Part shown: piece by piece, positions 1-7,570 of the stretch
Numbering within the stretch: position 1 is the first letter of the stretch
How the letters are laid out: every line of letters begins with the position of its first letter
DNA from: Bacillus methanolicus PB1
Lineage (GTDB): Bacteria > Bacillota > Bacilli > Bacillales > Cytobacillaceae
Length of the DNA stretch: 64,000 bases
Assembly: GCF_000262755.1 (NCBI RefSeq)
Contig: NZ_AFEU01000001.1
Span: 124,001 to 188,000, forward strand
Reading direction: 5' to 3'
The notes under the pieces: generated by a model
What the model saw: the letters and a program-made list of their open reading frames with translations, nothing else
Database searches by the model: none
What the model was told of the DNA's origin: nothing
Position numbers and translations under genes: made by a program

Positions 1-185
1 AATATTTCCATCGGAGTTACCCGGAACATTGGAAATAAAAACATGAGTGCGCCTGTACTCATAAAAATTGGCGGTAAAATGATTTTTTTTGCTGTAACAG
101 GTCTTTTTGCGGCTTTTATCCGGACAAATATTACAAGAACAGCCATTCCGATCGCTCCAATAGACGAAGCAATAACCAAGTTCAT
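1..185 (-). CDS. ccdC: CcdC-like membrane protein, N-terminal part (cut by window edge)
   Basis: Only the first 61 codons are present. Reading from the ATG at 185, the product starts MNLVIASSIGAIGMAVLVIF, an N-terminal membrane segment, then a basic stretch (RIKAAKRPVTAKK) and PPIFMSTGALMF. This matches my memory of B. subtilis CcdC (YneJ), a membrane protein encoded beside the cytochrome c maturation gene ccdA; its own biochemical role is unsettled. An AAAGGATGA ribosome binding site precedes the start. The gene lies downstream of ccdA and yneI in the same direction, as in B. subtilis. The rest is outside the window, so C-terminal integrity cannot be judged. Confidence 0.85.
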   Translation of the reverse strand, partial: MNLVIASSIGAIGMAVLVIFVRIKAAKRPVTAKKIILPPIFMSTGALMFLFPMFRVTPMEI

Positions 186-302
186 AAACCGTCATCCTTT
201 TCACCATTTAGATTTGCACTATCATTATATCGTATACAATCTTTAAATGAAAATGATAATAAACCTATTTACAAAGATGTTCAGATGATCAAACTATTAT
301 TT

Positions 303-352
303 CCAAAAAAAAGGGCCAGACCCCTCCAATTGTCGGAGGGAATCAGCCCTTA
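303..352 (-). terminator. Terminator after yneI, built from a GGGTCAGACCC-type repeat
   Basis: On the minus strand AAGGGCTGATTCCCTCC pairs with GGAGGGGTCTGGCCCTT and is followed by eight T residues. The hairpin belongs to the GGGTCAGACCC repeat family found elsewhere in the window, here serving as a rho-independent terminator between yneI and ccdC. Confidence 0.8.
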
Positions 353-368
353 AGCCGGTCCCTATTCT

Positions 369-728
369 CTAATTTAAAACTCTGTTTATTGCATCAAGTA
401 CTCGCGCTTCGTCAAACGGCTTGACGATAAAGTCCTTTGCCCCCGCCTCGATTGCTTCCACGACCATTTTTTGCTGCCCCATAGCAGAACACATGATTAC
501 TTTTGCTTGTGGAAACTCCTTCTTTATTTCTCTGACGGCTTCAATTCCGCTCATTTCCGGCATCGTTATGTCCATTGTGACTAAATCGGGATTCAACTGG
601 CGATACAATTCAATCGCATCTTTTCCATTCTCGCCTTCTCCAACGACTTCATGATTTGCTTTTTTTAAAATATTTGATAACGTAATTCTCATAAATTTTG
701 CGTCATCAACAATTAAAATTCTTGCCAT
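369..728 (-). CDS. yneI: Single-domain CheY-like response regulator (YneI type)
   Basis: This 119-residue protein is one receiver domain with no output domain. It has the acidic pair D8-D9, phosphoacceptor D53 (in DLVTMDITMPEMSG), S81 in the conserved Ser/Thr position and K103 in VKPF, so phosphorylation looks possible. The start is set at the ATG at 728 because GGGGGAG lies six bases upstream; a longer frame from 752 lacks such a site. It sits between ccdA and ccdC as B. subtilis yneI does. No histidine kinase is encoded in the window, and its phosphodonor and target are unknown. A role in cytochrome c maturation is not indicated by the fold, only by position. Confidence 0.88.
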   Translation of the reverse strand: MARILIVDDAKFMRITLSNILKKANHEVVGEGENGKDAIELYRQLNPDLVTMDITMPEMSGIEAVREIKKEFPQAKVIMCSAMGQQKMVVEAIEAGAKDFIVKPFDEARVLDAINRVLN

Positions 729-1001
729 CGGTTGCTCCCCCTTGACACTCACAACGAATGTATATCTATGAAAACTTACTGTTGTAAATTACGGATAGGC
801 AAATATCTTTCTCAAAAGCACACATATTACAATATATCGAATCTTAGAAAAAATTTCAATTCAAAGATTACGACAAATTTCGAAATATTTCTTGAGAATC
901 CTAAATTTTTCGTTTAAAAACTCGAAGGGAACTTATATTACAACAGCGACTTGTTATGACCAATAAGAGTTCGTTTTAACATATTGCAAAAACAGCTGAT
1001 A

Positions 1002-1709
1002 TTAGAAACCGGTAAATCCTCCGAAAATACTAGTAACTATAGATATAATCTTCGTCATCCAATCAAAAAATAAGACAATTCCCATTACGATCATGATATA
1101 GCCGCCAACCTTCATGATCTTAACATTATGTTTTTTAATCCATTGCAGTTTGCCAATGAAAAAGGACAAAACAAAAAATGGGATGGCAAAACCTAAAGTG
1201 TACGCGATCATGTACAACATGCCTGAACCCGGGTTAGACGCTGCCAAAGCAAAAACTGACATTAAGATCGGTCCAGTACATGGCGTCCAGCCTGCGGCAA
1301 ACGCCATTCCGATAAAAGCTGAACCGATGTATCCTGAAGGGCGATTCTTAAACTCAAATCTCCGGTCCTTCATCATAAATTCAGGTTTCAAAATTCCCAC
1401 AATGACGAGGCCAAAAAAGACGATAAAAATAGCTCCAATCTGACGGATCAAGTCCTTGTAATCAGCAAAAAATTGACCGATAAAAGAAGTTGTATATCCG
1501 ATGGCAATAAAAATAACGGAAAACCCTAACAAAAAACATATTGTATGTAACAAGCTCCGCCTTTGCAGCATCGCATTTTCTGTTTTGATTTCTCCGACTG
1601 ACATACCGGTAATATATGAAAGGAACGCCGGATATAACGGCAGACAGCATGGTGAAATAAAACTCAAAAATCCTGCACCAAGAGCGATAAACACATTAAT
1701 ATCAGACAT
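1002..1709 (-). CDS. ccdA: Cytochrome c biogenesis thiol-disulfide membrane protein CcdA
   Basis: The 235-residue polytopic membrane protein has the two conserved cysteine motifs of the CcdA/DsbD-beta family, [11 protein letters not shown] near the N-terminus and GWTPCTGP in the middle, separated by hydrophobic segments. The family carries reducing equivalents from cytoplasmic thioredoxin across the membrane to extracytoplasmic thiol-disulfide proteins, needed for c-type cytochrome assembly and, in Bacillus, for efficient spore formation. The ATG at 1709 is chosen because AGGAGATG lies eight bases upstream, giving a length equal to B. subtilis CcdA. About 270 bases separate it from yneI, longer than in a tight operon, with no clear terminator seen between them. 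Confidence 0.95.
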   Translation of the reverse strand: MSDINVFIALGAGFLSFISPCCLPLYPAFLSYITGMSVGEIKTENAMLQRRSLLHTICFLLGFSVIFIAIGYTTSFIGQFFADYKDLIRQIGAIFIVFFGLVIVGILKPEFMMKDRRFEFKNRPSGYIGSAFIGMAFAAGWTPCTGPILMSVFALAASNPGSGMLYMIAYTLGFAIPFFVLSFFIGKLQWIKKHNVKIMKVGGYIMIVMGIVLFFDWMTKIISIVTSIFGGFTGF

Positions 1710-1875
1710 TTGAACATCTCCTGTATACATGATTCCTACTCATTCTAACAAATCTTATACTTAAAAGATAATAATTAAGATGTGAACATTTTTTGTCTAA
1801 AATTTTAGAATTGGGCTTTCTATACATAATACGACATAATTTCCTAAAAATACACAAATTGGTCACAATTTTGTT

Positions 1876-1904
1876 TTGAATTAATTACCAAGATCAGCTA
1901 TACT
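1876..1904 (+). promoter_or_regulatory. Sigma-A-type promoter for the Spo0E-like gene
   Basis: TTGAAT at 1876-1881 and TATACT at 1899-1904 are separated by exactly 17 bases, on the plus strand. The predicted start of transcription leaves roughly 100 bases of leader before the small Spo0E-like gene. Seen directly; activity is inferred. Confidence 0.6.
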
Positions 1905-2025
1905 GTAATAGACTTAACAATTTTTGCTATTAAATATCATATTTTTACATAGACGTAATATTTCAGTCTATTAATAGTTTTGAATAAAAAATTCAATTCC
2001 AACATTTGTGAAAGGAAAATCTGGC

Positions 2026-2199
2026 GTGACTAGACAAGAGTTTCTTTTAATTATTGAAAAAAAACGAGCTGAACTCATCCAAGTGGCATCAACATACGGC
2101 CTTAATTCGTCTGTTGCAATAAAACATAGCCAGGAGCTTGATAACCTATTGAATGAGTATAACCGTTCCTTTCTGGAGAAATTGCAACCGGCCAATTAA
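2026..2199 (+). CDS. Spo0E-like aspartyl-phosphate phosphatase family protein
   Basis: A 57-residue protein of the Spo0E/YnzD/YisI family, small helical hairpins that dephosphorylate Spo0A~P and so delay sporulation. It shows the family pattern: a first helix with IEKKRAEL, a GLNSS turn at residues 25-29, and SQELD at 35-39 followed by LLNEY. The GTG at 2026 is preferred because AAGGA lies nine bases upstream; an in-frame GTG at 2008 lacks a site. It is a lone plus-strand gene between divergent ccdA and a convergent ABC exporter, with its own promoter at 1876 and a terminator at 2201. Which response regulator it acts on cannot be told from the sequence. Confidence 0.85.
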   Translation: MTRQEFLLIIEKKRAELIQVASTYGLNSSVAIKHSQELDNLLNEYNRSFLEKLQPAN

Positions 2200-2240
2200 T
2201 GGGGCTGACTCTTTATTATGAGCCAGCCCCAATTTTTTTT
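2199..2240. terminator. Bidirectional terminator between Spo0E-like gene and ABC exporter
   Basis: GGGGCTGACTC pairs with GAGCCAGCCCC (one mismatch) around an 8-base loop. T-runs follow on the plus strand (TTTTTTTT), and the convergent exporter gene ends just beyond. The arms GGGGCTGAC/GCCAGCCCC resemble the outer arms of the interspersed repeat family. Confidence 0.85.
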
Positions 2241-2242
2241 AT

Positions 2243-4042
2243 TTATCTTTGATTGACTGCGTCTTCGAGATGATCAACCAAACCATTTTGCAGCAAATAC
2301 ATTTTATGATAAAGTCCTCGTCTTTCAAGCAACTCTTGGTGTGTTCCTCTTTCTATAATTTCCCCTTGGTGCAGGACAAGAATCAAGTCTGCGTCTTGAA
2401 TTGTAGACAGACGATGAGCAATTGCAATCGTTGTTCGGCCCTTTCTCATTTTTGCCAGCGCAGTTTGAATAGCTTCTTCTGTTTCCGTATCAATATTGGC
2501 TGTTGCTTCATCCAGGACAAGTATTTTTGGGTTCGCCGCAATTGTTCTCGCAAAAGCGATCAGCTGCCGCTGCCCGCTTGAAAATGTCGCCCCTCTTTCA
2601 ACAACTTCATGCTCATAACCATTTTCAAGCTTCTCGATGAACGTATGAGCCTGAACAAAACGTGCTGCTTCAATCACTTGCTCTTCTGTCATTTGTTTAT
2701 TATGGAGACGGATATTATCCTTCACATTTCCAAAAAACAAAAATGGATCCTGCAAAACAAGGCCAATTTTTGTACGGATTTCTTCTTTCGGATAGTCTTT
2801 AATTGACCTTCCGTCAATGAGAATTTCTCCCCGCTCAAATTCATAAAATCTCATAAGAAGATTAATGATTGAGCTTTTCCCGCTGCCGGTATGTCCGACA
2901 AGTGCCACCGTTTCTCCCGGTTTTGCCTTGAAAGAGATATTTTTTAAAACGTCCCGCTTCCCGTCATAGGAAAAGCTTACGTTCCGAAACTCAATTTCCC
3001 CGTCGTCAATCTTAAATTTGGCATCTCCAGTCTGTACAGGGGCCAGTTCCTCTTCATCAAGCAGCTTAAAAACGCGGGATCCTGCGACAATTGCCTGTTG
3101 ATACATTGATAAACGCATCATCATATTGTTTACCGGTTCAAAAAAACGGTCCAAATAACTGATAAACGCATAAAGTACACCAATTTCAATTCCGCCGGCA
3201 AATGATGAAATCCCGAAAAAGCTTAATACAATGATCAGCGCTAACACATAAACTAAATCAATCGCAGGCCTAAGTAGTAAAGCATCCACTTTTATATTTT
3301 TCCTACCCGCCTGATAATGCTTTTCATTAATCTCCCCAAATTCTTTTCTAAACCGCTGTTCCTGCCGAAACACCTGGATGATCGCCATTCCCTGCAATGA
3401 TTCGCTTAATTTCGCATTAAGCTGGCTGAGGCGTTCCCGCATATCCTGATAAAAAATCGAACTATATTTCCTGTACGTCCTTATGATAAGGAAAATAACC
3501 GGAAGGATTACGACGCAAAAAAGGGCTAATTTAACATTCAAAATAAACATTGCCACAAATATTCCCGTTAAAAGAAAGAAACTTTGAATAAATGTTACGA
3601 TGACCGAAACGAACATATCCTTTATCGCTTCTGTATCATTTGTTACCCTTGAAACGATACTTCCGGCAGGAGTTTTATCAAAATATTTTAATCCAAGTAC
3701 CTGAACCTTTGAAAAAACTTCGATTCTTAGTTGTTGAATAATTTTCAAGGCAATTTTTTGAAAGGTAAGCAATTGAAAATATGAGACAAGCACATTGGCT
3801 ATTTGAATACTTATAAAAGCAGCTCCGAGAACAAACAAAGGCTTAAATACAAGGTTTCTGGGCGTTAAAAAGTCGTCAATAAAAATTTTTACAAGGATCG
3901 GGCCAAGTATGTCGCCTGCCGTTGTTAATAACAAGAGACAGAAGGCAAAAATAATGGTTTTCGAGTGTGGTTTTGTATATGAAAGTAATCGAAATAATAC
4001 TTGGCGTTGTTCCTTGCCGTTCATCGATTGTGTTTTTTCCAT
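2243..4042 (-). CDS. Heterodimeric ABC exporter subunit, catalytically complete half (YknV/BmrD-like)
   Basis: The 599-residue protein has an N-terminal six-helix exporter domain (about 30-320) and a C-terminal nucleotide-binding domain. The latter shows Walker A GHTGSGKSS, signature SSGQRQ, Walker B ILVLDEATANID with the catalytic glutamate, and switch histidine in IAIAHRLST. It ends 4 bases after the start of its own partner's upstream gene layout: the partner gene stops at 4046 and this one starts at 4042, so the two are co-translated. Length and pairing match YknU-YknV or BmrC-BmrD multidrug-type exporters; substrate unknown. An N-terminal MNGKEQ stretch precedes the first helix. Confidence 0.88.
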   Translation of the reverse strand: MEKTQSMNGKEQRQVLFRLLSYTKPHSKTIIFAFCLLLLTTAGDILGPILVKIFIDDFLTPRNLVFKPLFVLGAAFISIQIANVLVSYFQLLTFQKIALKIIQQLRIEVFSKVQVLGLKYFDKTPAGSIVSRVTNDTEAIKDMFVSVIVTFIQSFFLLTGIFVAMFILNVKLALFCVVILPVIFLIIRTYRKYSSIFYQDMRERLSQLNAKLSESLQGMAIIQVFRQEQRFRKEFGEINEKHYQAGRKNIKVDALLLRPAIDLVYVLALIIVLSFFGISSFAGGIEIGVLYAFISYLDRFFEPVNNMMMRLSMYQQAIVAGSRVFKLLDEEELAPVQTGDAKFKIDDGEIEFRNVSFSYDGKRDVLKNISFKAKPGETVALVGHTGSGKSSIINLLMRFYEFERGEILIDGRSIKDYPKEEIRTKIGLVLQDPFLFFGNVKDNIRLHNKQMTEEQVIEAARFVQAHTFIEKLENGYEHEVVERGATFSSGQRQLIAFARTIAANPKILVLDEATANIDTETEEAIQTALAKMRKGRTTIAIAHRLSTIQDADLILVLHQGEIIERGTHQELLERRGLYHKMYLLQNGLVDHLEDAVNQR

Positions 4043-4045
4043 TGC

Positions 4046-5794
4046 TTATCCTCCATGCTCCACTAATTCTTCAAGCTGCTGCCGCAAGTACATATCTTTA
4101 TACCATCCTTCTTCAAGCATGAGTTCCTCGTGGGTGCCGCGCTGAGCAATTTTACCGTCTTCAAGAACAAGAATGAAATTGGCATGATGGATAGAGCTTA
4201 ATCGGTGGGCCGTTATGATTGTCGTTTTCCCTTCTCTGTTTTCTTTTAGAGCAGTAAGAATCGCTTCTTCTGTCTTGGCATCGACAGCTGAGAGAGAATC
4301 ATCAAGAATCAAAACTTCAGGATCCATTAGTAAAGCTCGCCCGATGGAAATGCGCTGCTTCTGTCCGCCTGATAAGGAAACTCCCCGTTCTCCGACAACC
4401 GTTTCATACCCTTCAGTAAATTCGAGAATATCATTATGAATTTTAGCTGTTTTCGCTGCTTCAATAATCTCCTCTTTAGAAGCATCAGGTATACCAAATG
4501 CAATGTTTTCACTAACTGTTGCCGAAAAAAGAAAATGGTCCTGTGGAACATAGCCAATTGCTTTTCTCAAAGTTTGCAGCTTATAATCACTTATGGGCAC
4601 ATTCCCGAAAAGAATTGTTCCATCATAGCCTACAAATTCACGAATTAAGAGCTTTAACAGTGTTGTTTTTCCTGCACCTGTTTTTCCGACAATTCCTACT
4701 GTTTCCCCTTTTCTTATCTTAAAGAAAATATCCCTTAACACCGGCTTCATTTCATTTGGATAAGAAAAAGAGCGGATTTTATATTCAATATCACCTGTCG
4801 GGACGATATCAAACGCATTTTCCTTATCCTCAATTTCAGCTTTTTCAGCCAGCAGGGCAGAAACGCGATCATAAGACGCCCTTCCTCTTTCTACTATATT
4901 AAACAGCCATCCGAAAGCAAGCATCGGCCAAATGAGCAAGCCAAGATACGTCGTAAAGGAAATAAGTTCACCTATTGAAAGGGAACCATTAAGTACATAA
5001 TATGACCCGAACACGACCGATAAAAAAAACGAGATGCCAACAATGAGGGAAATAGTCGGATCATATAAGGAATCCACCTTCGCAACTAAAATATTTTTTT
5101 CCACCACATCTTCTGACCTATCCCGGAAATCTTCAATATCCTCTTTTTCTTGGCCAAACGTCTTGATCACTTTGATACCTGTTATACTTTCTTGTGTTTT
5201 ATCATTTAACGATGAAAATGCTTCCTGTGCTTTATGGAAATACTTATGTAAAAGCGTTCCGTACCAGTTCGTCAACAAAGCCATAAACGGCATTGGGATT
5301 AATGCGATAAGGGTCAGCTTCCAGCTGATCGTAACTGCCATGGCGATAATTACAAAACCGCCTGTCGCAAGCGAATCAATGAGCGTAAGGACACCGAGAC
5401 CTGCTGTTTGCTGGATTGCCTCCAGATCATTTGTCGCATGGGCCATTAAATCTCCAATGCGCCGCTTTTGATAAAATGACTGCGACAACTCCGTAAAATG
5501 CTTAAATAACTGATCTCTTAATAGCTGTGAAAGTTTCACAGCGGATCCAAAGATCATGATTCGCCAATAATAGCGCAATAAATACATGAGAAGGCCTGTC
5601 GCAACTAGGACAACTATCCATTTGAGCAGTATCCCGACAGTCAACGTGCCATTCACAATATGGTCGACAACGATTCCAATTATCTTTGGGGGGACTATTT
5701 CTAAAAAAGCTACTGTCAAAAGCAGCAGCGTACCTGTAATATAAGCTTTTTTTTCCTGCTTAAAAAACCACATCAAATCAATAAATACTTTCAT
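4046..5794 (-). CDS. Heterodimeric ABC exporter subunit, degenerate half (YknU/BmrC-like)
   Basis: This 582-residue subunit is the upstream partner of the exporter. It has six predicted membrane helices and a nucleotide-binding domain with Walker A GKTGAGKTT, signature LSGGQKQR and switch histidine ITAHRLSS. Its Walker B reads VLILDDSLSAVD: the catalytic glutamate is replaced by aspartate, the usual mark of the degenerate site in asymmetric ABC exporters, while the partner keeps glutamate. AAAGGAG precedes the ATG at 5794. In B. subtilis no ABC exporter lies between yneF and ccdA as I remember it, so the pair is probably an insertion into this conserved neighbourhood. Substrate unknown; lipid or drug export is possible. 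Confidence 0.88.
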   Translation of the reverse strand: MKVFIDLMWFFKQEKKAYITGTLLLLTVAFLEIVPPKIIGIVVDHIVNGTLTVGILLKWIVVLVATGLLMYLLRYYWRIMIFGSAVKLSQLLRDQLFKHFTELSQSFYQKRRIGDLMAHATNDLEAIQQTAGLGVLTLIDSLATGGFVIIAMAVTISWKLTLIALIPMPFMALLTNWYGTLLHKYFHKAQEAFSSLNDKTQESITGIKVIKTFGQEKEDIEDFRDRSEDVVEKNILVAKVDSLYDPTISLIVGISFFLSVVFGSYYVLNGSLSIGELISFTTYLGLLIWPMLAFGWLFNIVERGRASYDRVSALLAEKAEIEDKENAFDIVPTGDIEYKIRSFSYPNEMKPVLRDIFFKIRKGETVGIVGKTGAGKTTLLKLLIREFVGYDGTILFGNVPISDYKLQTLRKAIGYVPQDHFLFSATVSENIAFGIPDASKEEIIEAAKTAKIHNDILEFTEGYETVVGERGVSLSGGQKQRISIGRALLMDPEVLILDDSLSAVDAKTEEAILTALKENREGKTTIITAHRLSSIHHANFILVLEDGKIAQRGTHEELMLEEGWYKDMYLRQQLEELVEHGG

Positions 5795-6049
5795 TTGCGC
5801 TCCTTTCGCTGCAAAACATAATTATGTAATGCCATACTAGTTTATCAAATATTCCTAAAATAAGGAAGATTAGTAATTTCTTATTTTTGGGTATATCGAT
5901 ATGAACAGTTCAATTCGATCATACTTAAAGTTATAAGCTAATTCTAAATATTTATGAGCAAATTTTCTATTCTTTATAAGCCACTTTCTAAGATTTATGA
6001 ACTGCATTTTAAGAATGCGCCACTTTCAGGAAACTTTTATTTCCAATTA

Positions 6050-6082
6050 GCAAAAAACAAGCACCCTAAAAGAGTGCTTGTC
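6050..6082 (-). terminator. Terminator after yneF
   Basis: On the minus strand ACAAGCACTC and a pairing GGGTGCTTGT arm form a hairpin followed by a T-rich run (TTTTTTGC). It ends the sirA-yneF unit. Confidence 0.75.
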
Positions 6083-6085
6083 CAA

Positions 6086-6298
6086 TTATTTCAACTGCTT
6101 GTTCATGGCGTTCATCATTTGGTTGATTTTCTTTTGTGACGGTTTCATTCCCATCTGCATCATCAACATTTTTAGCATTTGCTCATTAATGGGCGGATTT
6201 TTCTTTAAGTAGCTCATCATATATTTTCGAGCAATGAAAAATCCTAGTGCTACACCGGCCAAAAGTGCCAGTATACCAACTAGAATGAGATCCCACAT
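6086..6298 (-). CDS. yneF: YneF, UPF0154 family small membrane protein
   Basis: The 70-residue protein has one N-terminal membrane helix (about 4-22, ending GFFIARKY) and a cytoplasmic tail with [21 protein letters not shown], the diagnostic UPF0154 stretch. The function of the family is unknown. GGAGG lies ahead of the ATG. It follows sirA, as in B. subtilis, where yneE(sirA)-yneF are neighbours. A single-pass topology with a positively charged tail is typical; no enzymatic motif is present. Confidence 0.92.
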   Translation of the reverse strand: MWDLILVGILALLAGVALGFFIARKYMMSYLKKNPPINEQMLKMLMMQMGMKPSQKKINQMMNAMNKQLK

Positions 6299-6384
6299 AC
6301 CATATTTCCTCCTTCATGTTGTCTAAAATACAGTGTACTAAACCACATATTATTTTACAATATTTGCGTCATTTTTTCCTTTGC

Positions 6385-6825
6385 TTAAACAAATTTTCTT
6401 TCTTTTATAGGGTTTAGCCAGCCATAACGGTGATGGTCCAGGTCTACCGCTAAAAAGGAGGATTCGCATTTGCGGAGCACTTCAAAAAACTCCGTTTCTG
6501 CATCATAGCTTCCTTGTGAGTCCAATTTTAAGAATCGGTCATAAACTTCAAGCCTGGCCCAGCTACTTTTGCTGCCCTTTTTTATGTAGTAAATTCCATC
6601 TTCTATATAAAAATCTTTGTTTTTATTTAATTTTTGATGTATCAGCTGTTGAAGGCGCAACGTAGGAATAGGCTTGGTTATATAATTGATCTGCATTTCA
6701 ATAATGGCTCTAAAATTTCCATTTGAATTCTTATACTCCTTAAACAATTGATAAAACATTCTTTCTCTTCCAAAATAATGAAATGCAAACTCATCTTCTA
6801 TTAAATATAGTGTATAAGTTCTCAA
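6385..6825 (-). CDS. sirA: Sporulation inhibitor of replication SirA
   Basis: The 146-residue protein matches SirA (YneE). Conserved features include the N-terminal YLIEDEFAFHYFGRE stretch, ITKPIP in the middle, and the C-terminal YGWLNPIKERKFV. SirA is made early in sporulation under Spo0A control and binds DnaA domain I to block new replication rounds. The start is a TTG at 6825 with AGGAGGGG six bases upstream. It lies between tkt and yneF as in B. subtilis, except that an IS remnant now separates it from tkt. I looked for a 0A box upstream but saw no exact TTTGTCRAA; TTTTGTCGAAT at 6918-6928 is close to one and lies about 90 bases upstream. Confidence 0.93.
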   Translation of the reverse strand: MRTYTLYLIEDEFAFHYFGRERMFYQLFKEYKNSNGNFRAIIEMQINYITKPIPTLRLQQLIHQKLNKNKDFYIEDGIYYIKKGSKSSWARLEVYDRFLKLDSQGSYDAETEFFEVLRKCESSFLAVDLDHHRYGWLNPIKERKFV

Positions 6826-6917
6826 ATTTATCCCCTCCTTAGTAGCAACCTCCTAATAACCATTATAATGAAGGATAAAAGTGGTGTTTGTCTTTTTCTG
6901 TCAGAGAAAAATGCTAG

Positions 6918-6928
6918 TTTTGTCGAAT
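6918..6928 (+). promoter_or_regulatory. Candidate 0A box upstream of sirA
   Basis: TTTTGTCGAAT contains TTTGTCGAA, which fits the Spo0A binding consensus TGTCGAA with flanking T. It lies about 95 bases upstream of the sirA start, in line with the known Spo0A~P control of sirA in B. subtilis. The site is seen directly; binding is inferred. Confidence 0.5.
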
Positions 6929-7020
6929 TCAAAAATTTCTAAATATTATTATAAAAAAATCATTTGTTTATTTCCACTTCGGCTTATTATTTTATAAAAA
7001 AAGTGAGCGGATTTGGTATT

Positions 7021-7540
7021 ATCCCCTCATGTAGACAGTAAAAAAAGAGGACATTGGTTATGATTTTTTAAGAGTCTACCTGGGAGGGGATTTTTATAGC
7101 GAAAAATTATTAATGAAATTGTAGCGTGGGAAATATCCGAAAAATATTATCTTGAGTTGGTATTGAATAGACTCAAACAACTGGATGGGAAGCCGTTTGG
7201 AAGAATGCCCTTCTTCAATCAGATCAAGGCTTTCAATTCACGACAAAATCTTATGAGAAACAGCTTAAAAAACTCAAGATTCAAGGAAGTCATTTCAGAA
7301 GAGGAAATTGTCACGATATTGCCTGTATTGAATGTTTCTTCTTACATTCTTAAGACAGAGAAGTTGTATTTAGTATGTCCTAAAACGAAGGGAGAAGCTA
7401 ATCAGGCTATTCAAGAGTATATTCATTTTTGCAATCACAGTCGTTTTCAAGAAAAACTTAACGGCCTTTCCCCGATTGAATACCGAGAAAAGGCCGCAGC
7501 TTAATATACTCTTTTTTCATTATCTACTTGGGAGGGTTAT
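7021..7540 (+). mobile_element. Remnant of an IS3-family (IS150-like) insertion sequence
   Basis: About 520 bases between sirA and tkt carry imperfect terminal inverted repeats: CCCCTCATGTAGACAGTAAA at the left, and at the right a sequence whose reverse complement begins CCCTCCCAAGTAGATAATGA, both then running into AAAAAAGAG. Inside is the C-terminal third of an orfB transposase with a frameshift. orfA and the first part of orfB are deleted. A second copy of the right-end motif (TCTACCTGGGAGGGG) lies inside, around 7075-7090, suggesting a rearranged or composite remnant. It can no longer encode a transposase. Confidence 0.75.
7086..7504 (+). pseudogene. Truncated, frameshifted IS3-family orfB transposase
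   Basis: Frame pieces read INEIVAWEISEKYYLELVLN, then SDQGFQFTTKSYEKQLKKL with the second catalytic aspartate region, then GSHFRRGNCHDIACIECFF including the catalytic glutamate, then a stop. The remaining KTEKLYLVCPKTKGEANQ to LNGLSPIEYREKAAA lies in another frame. Intact relatives read through as one rve-type integrase domain (D,D-E). The 5' half of orfB including the first catalytic aspartate is gone. Start and end given are the limits of recognisable transposase homology rather than a reading frame. Confidence 0.8.
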
Positions 7541-7570
7541 GTGCAATTACACTCTCTTTCGAAATTGTTA

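Noticed and set aside
34-246. Plus-strand frame of 67 codons at the left edge
   Set aside because: It is antisense to the ccdC start, which has a family-like sequence and a ribosome binding site.
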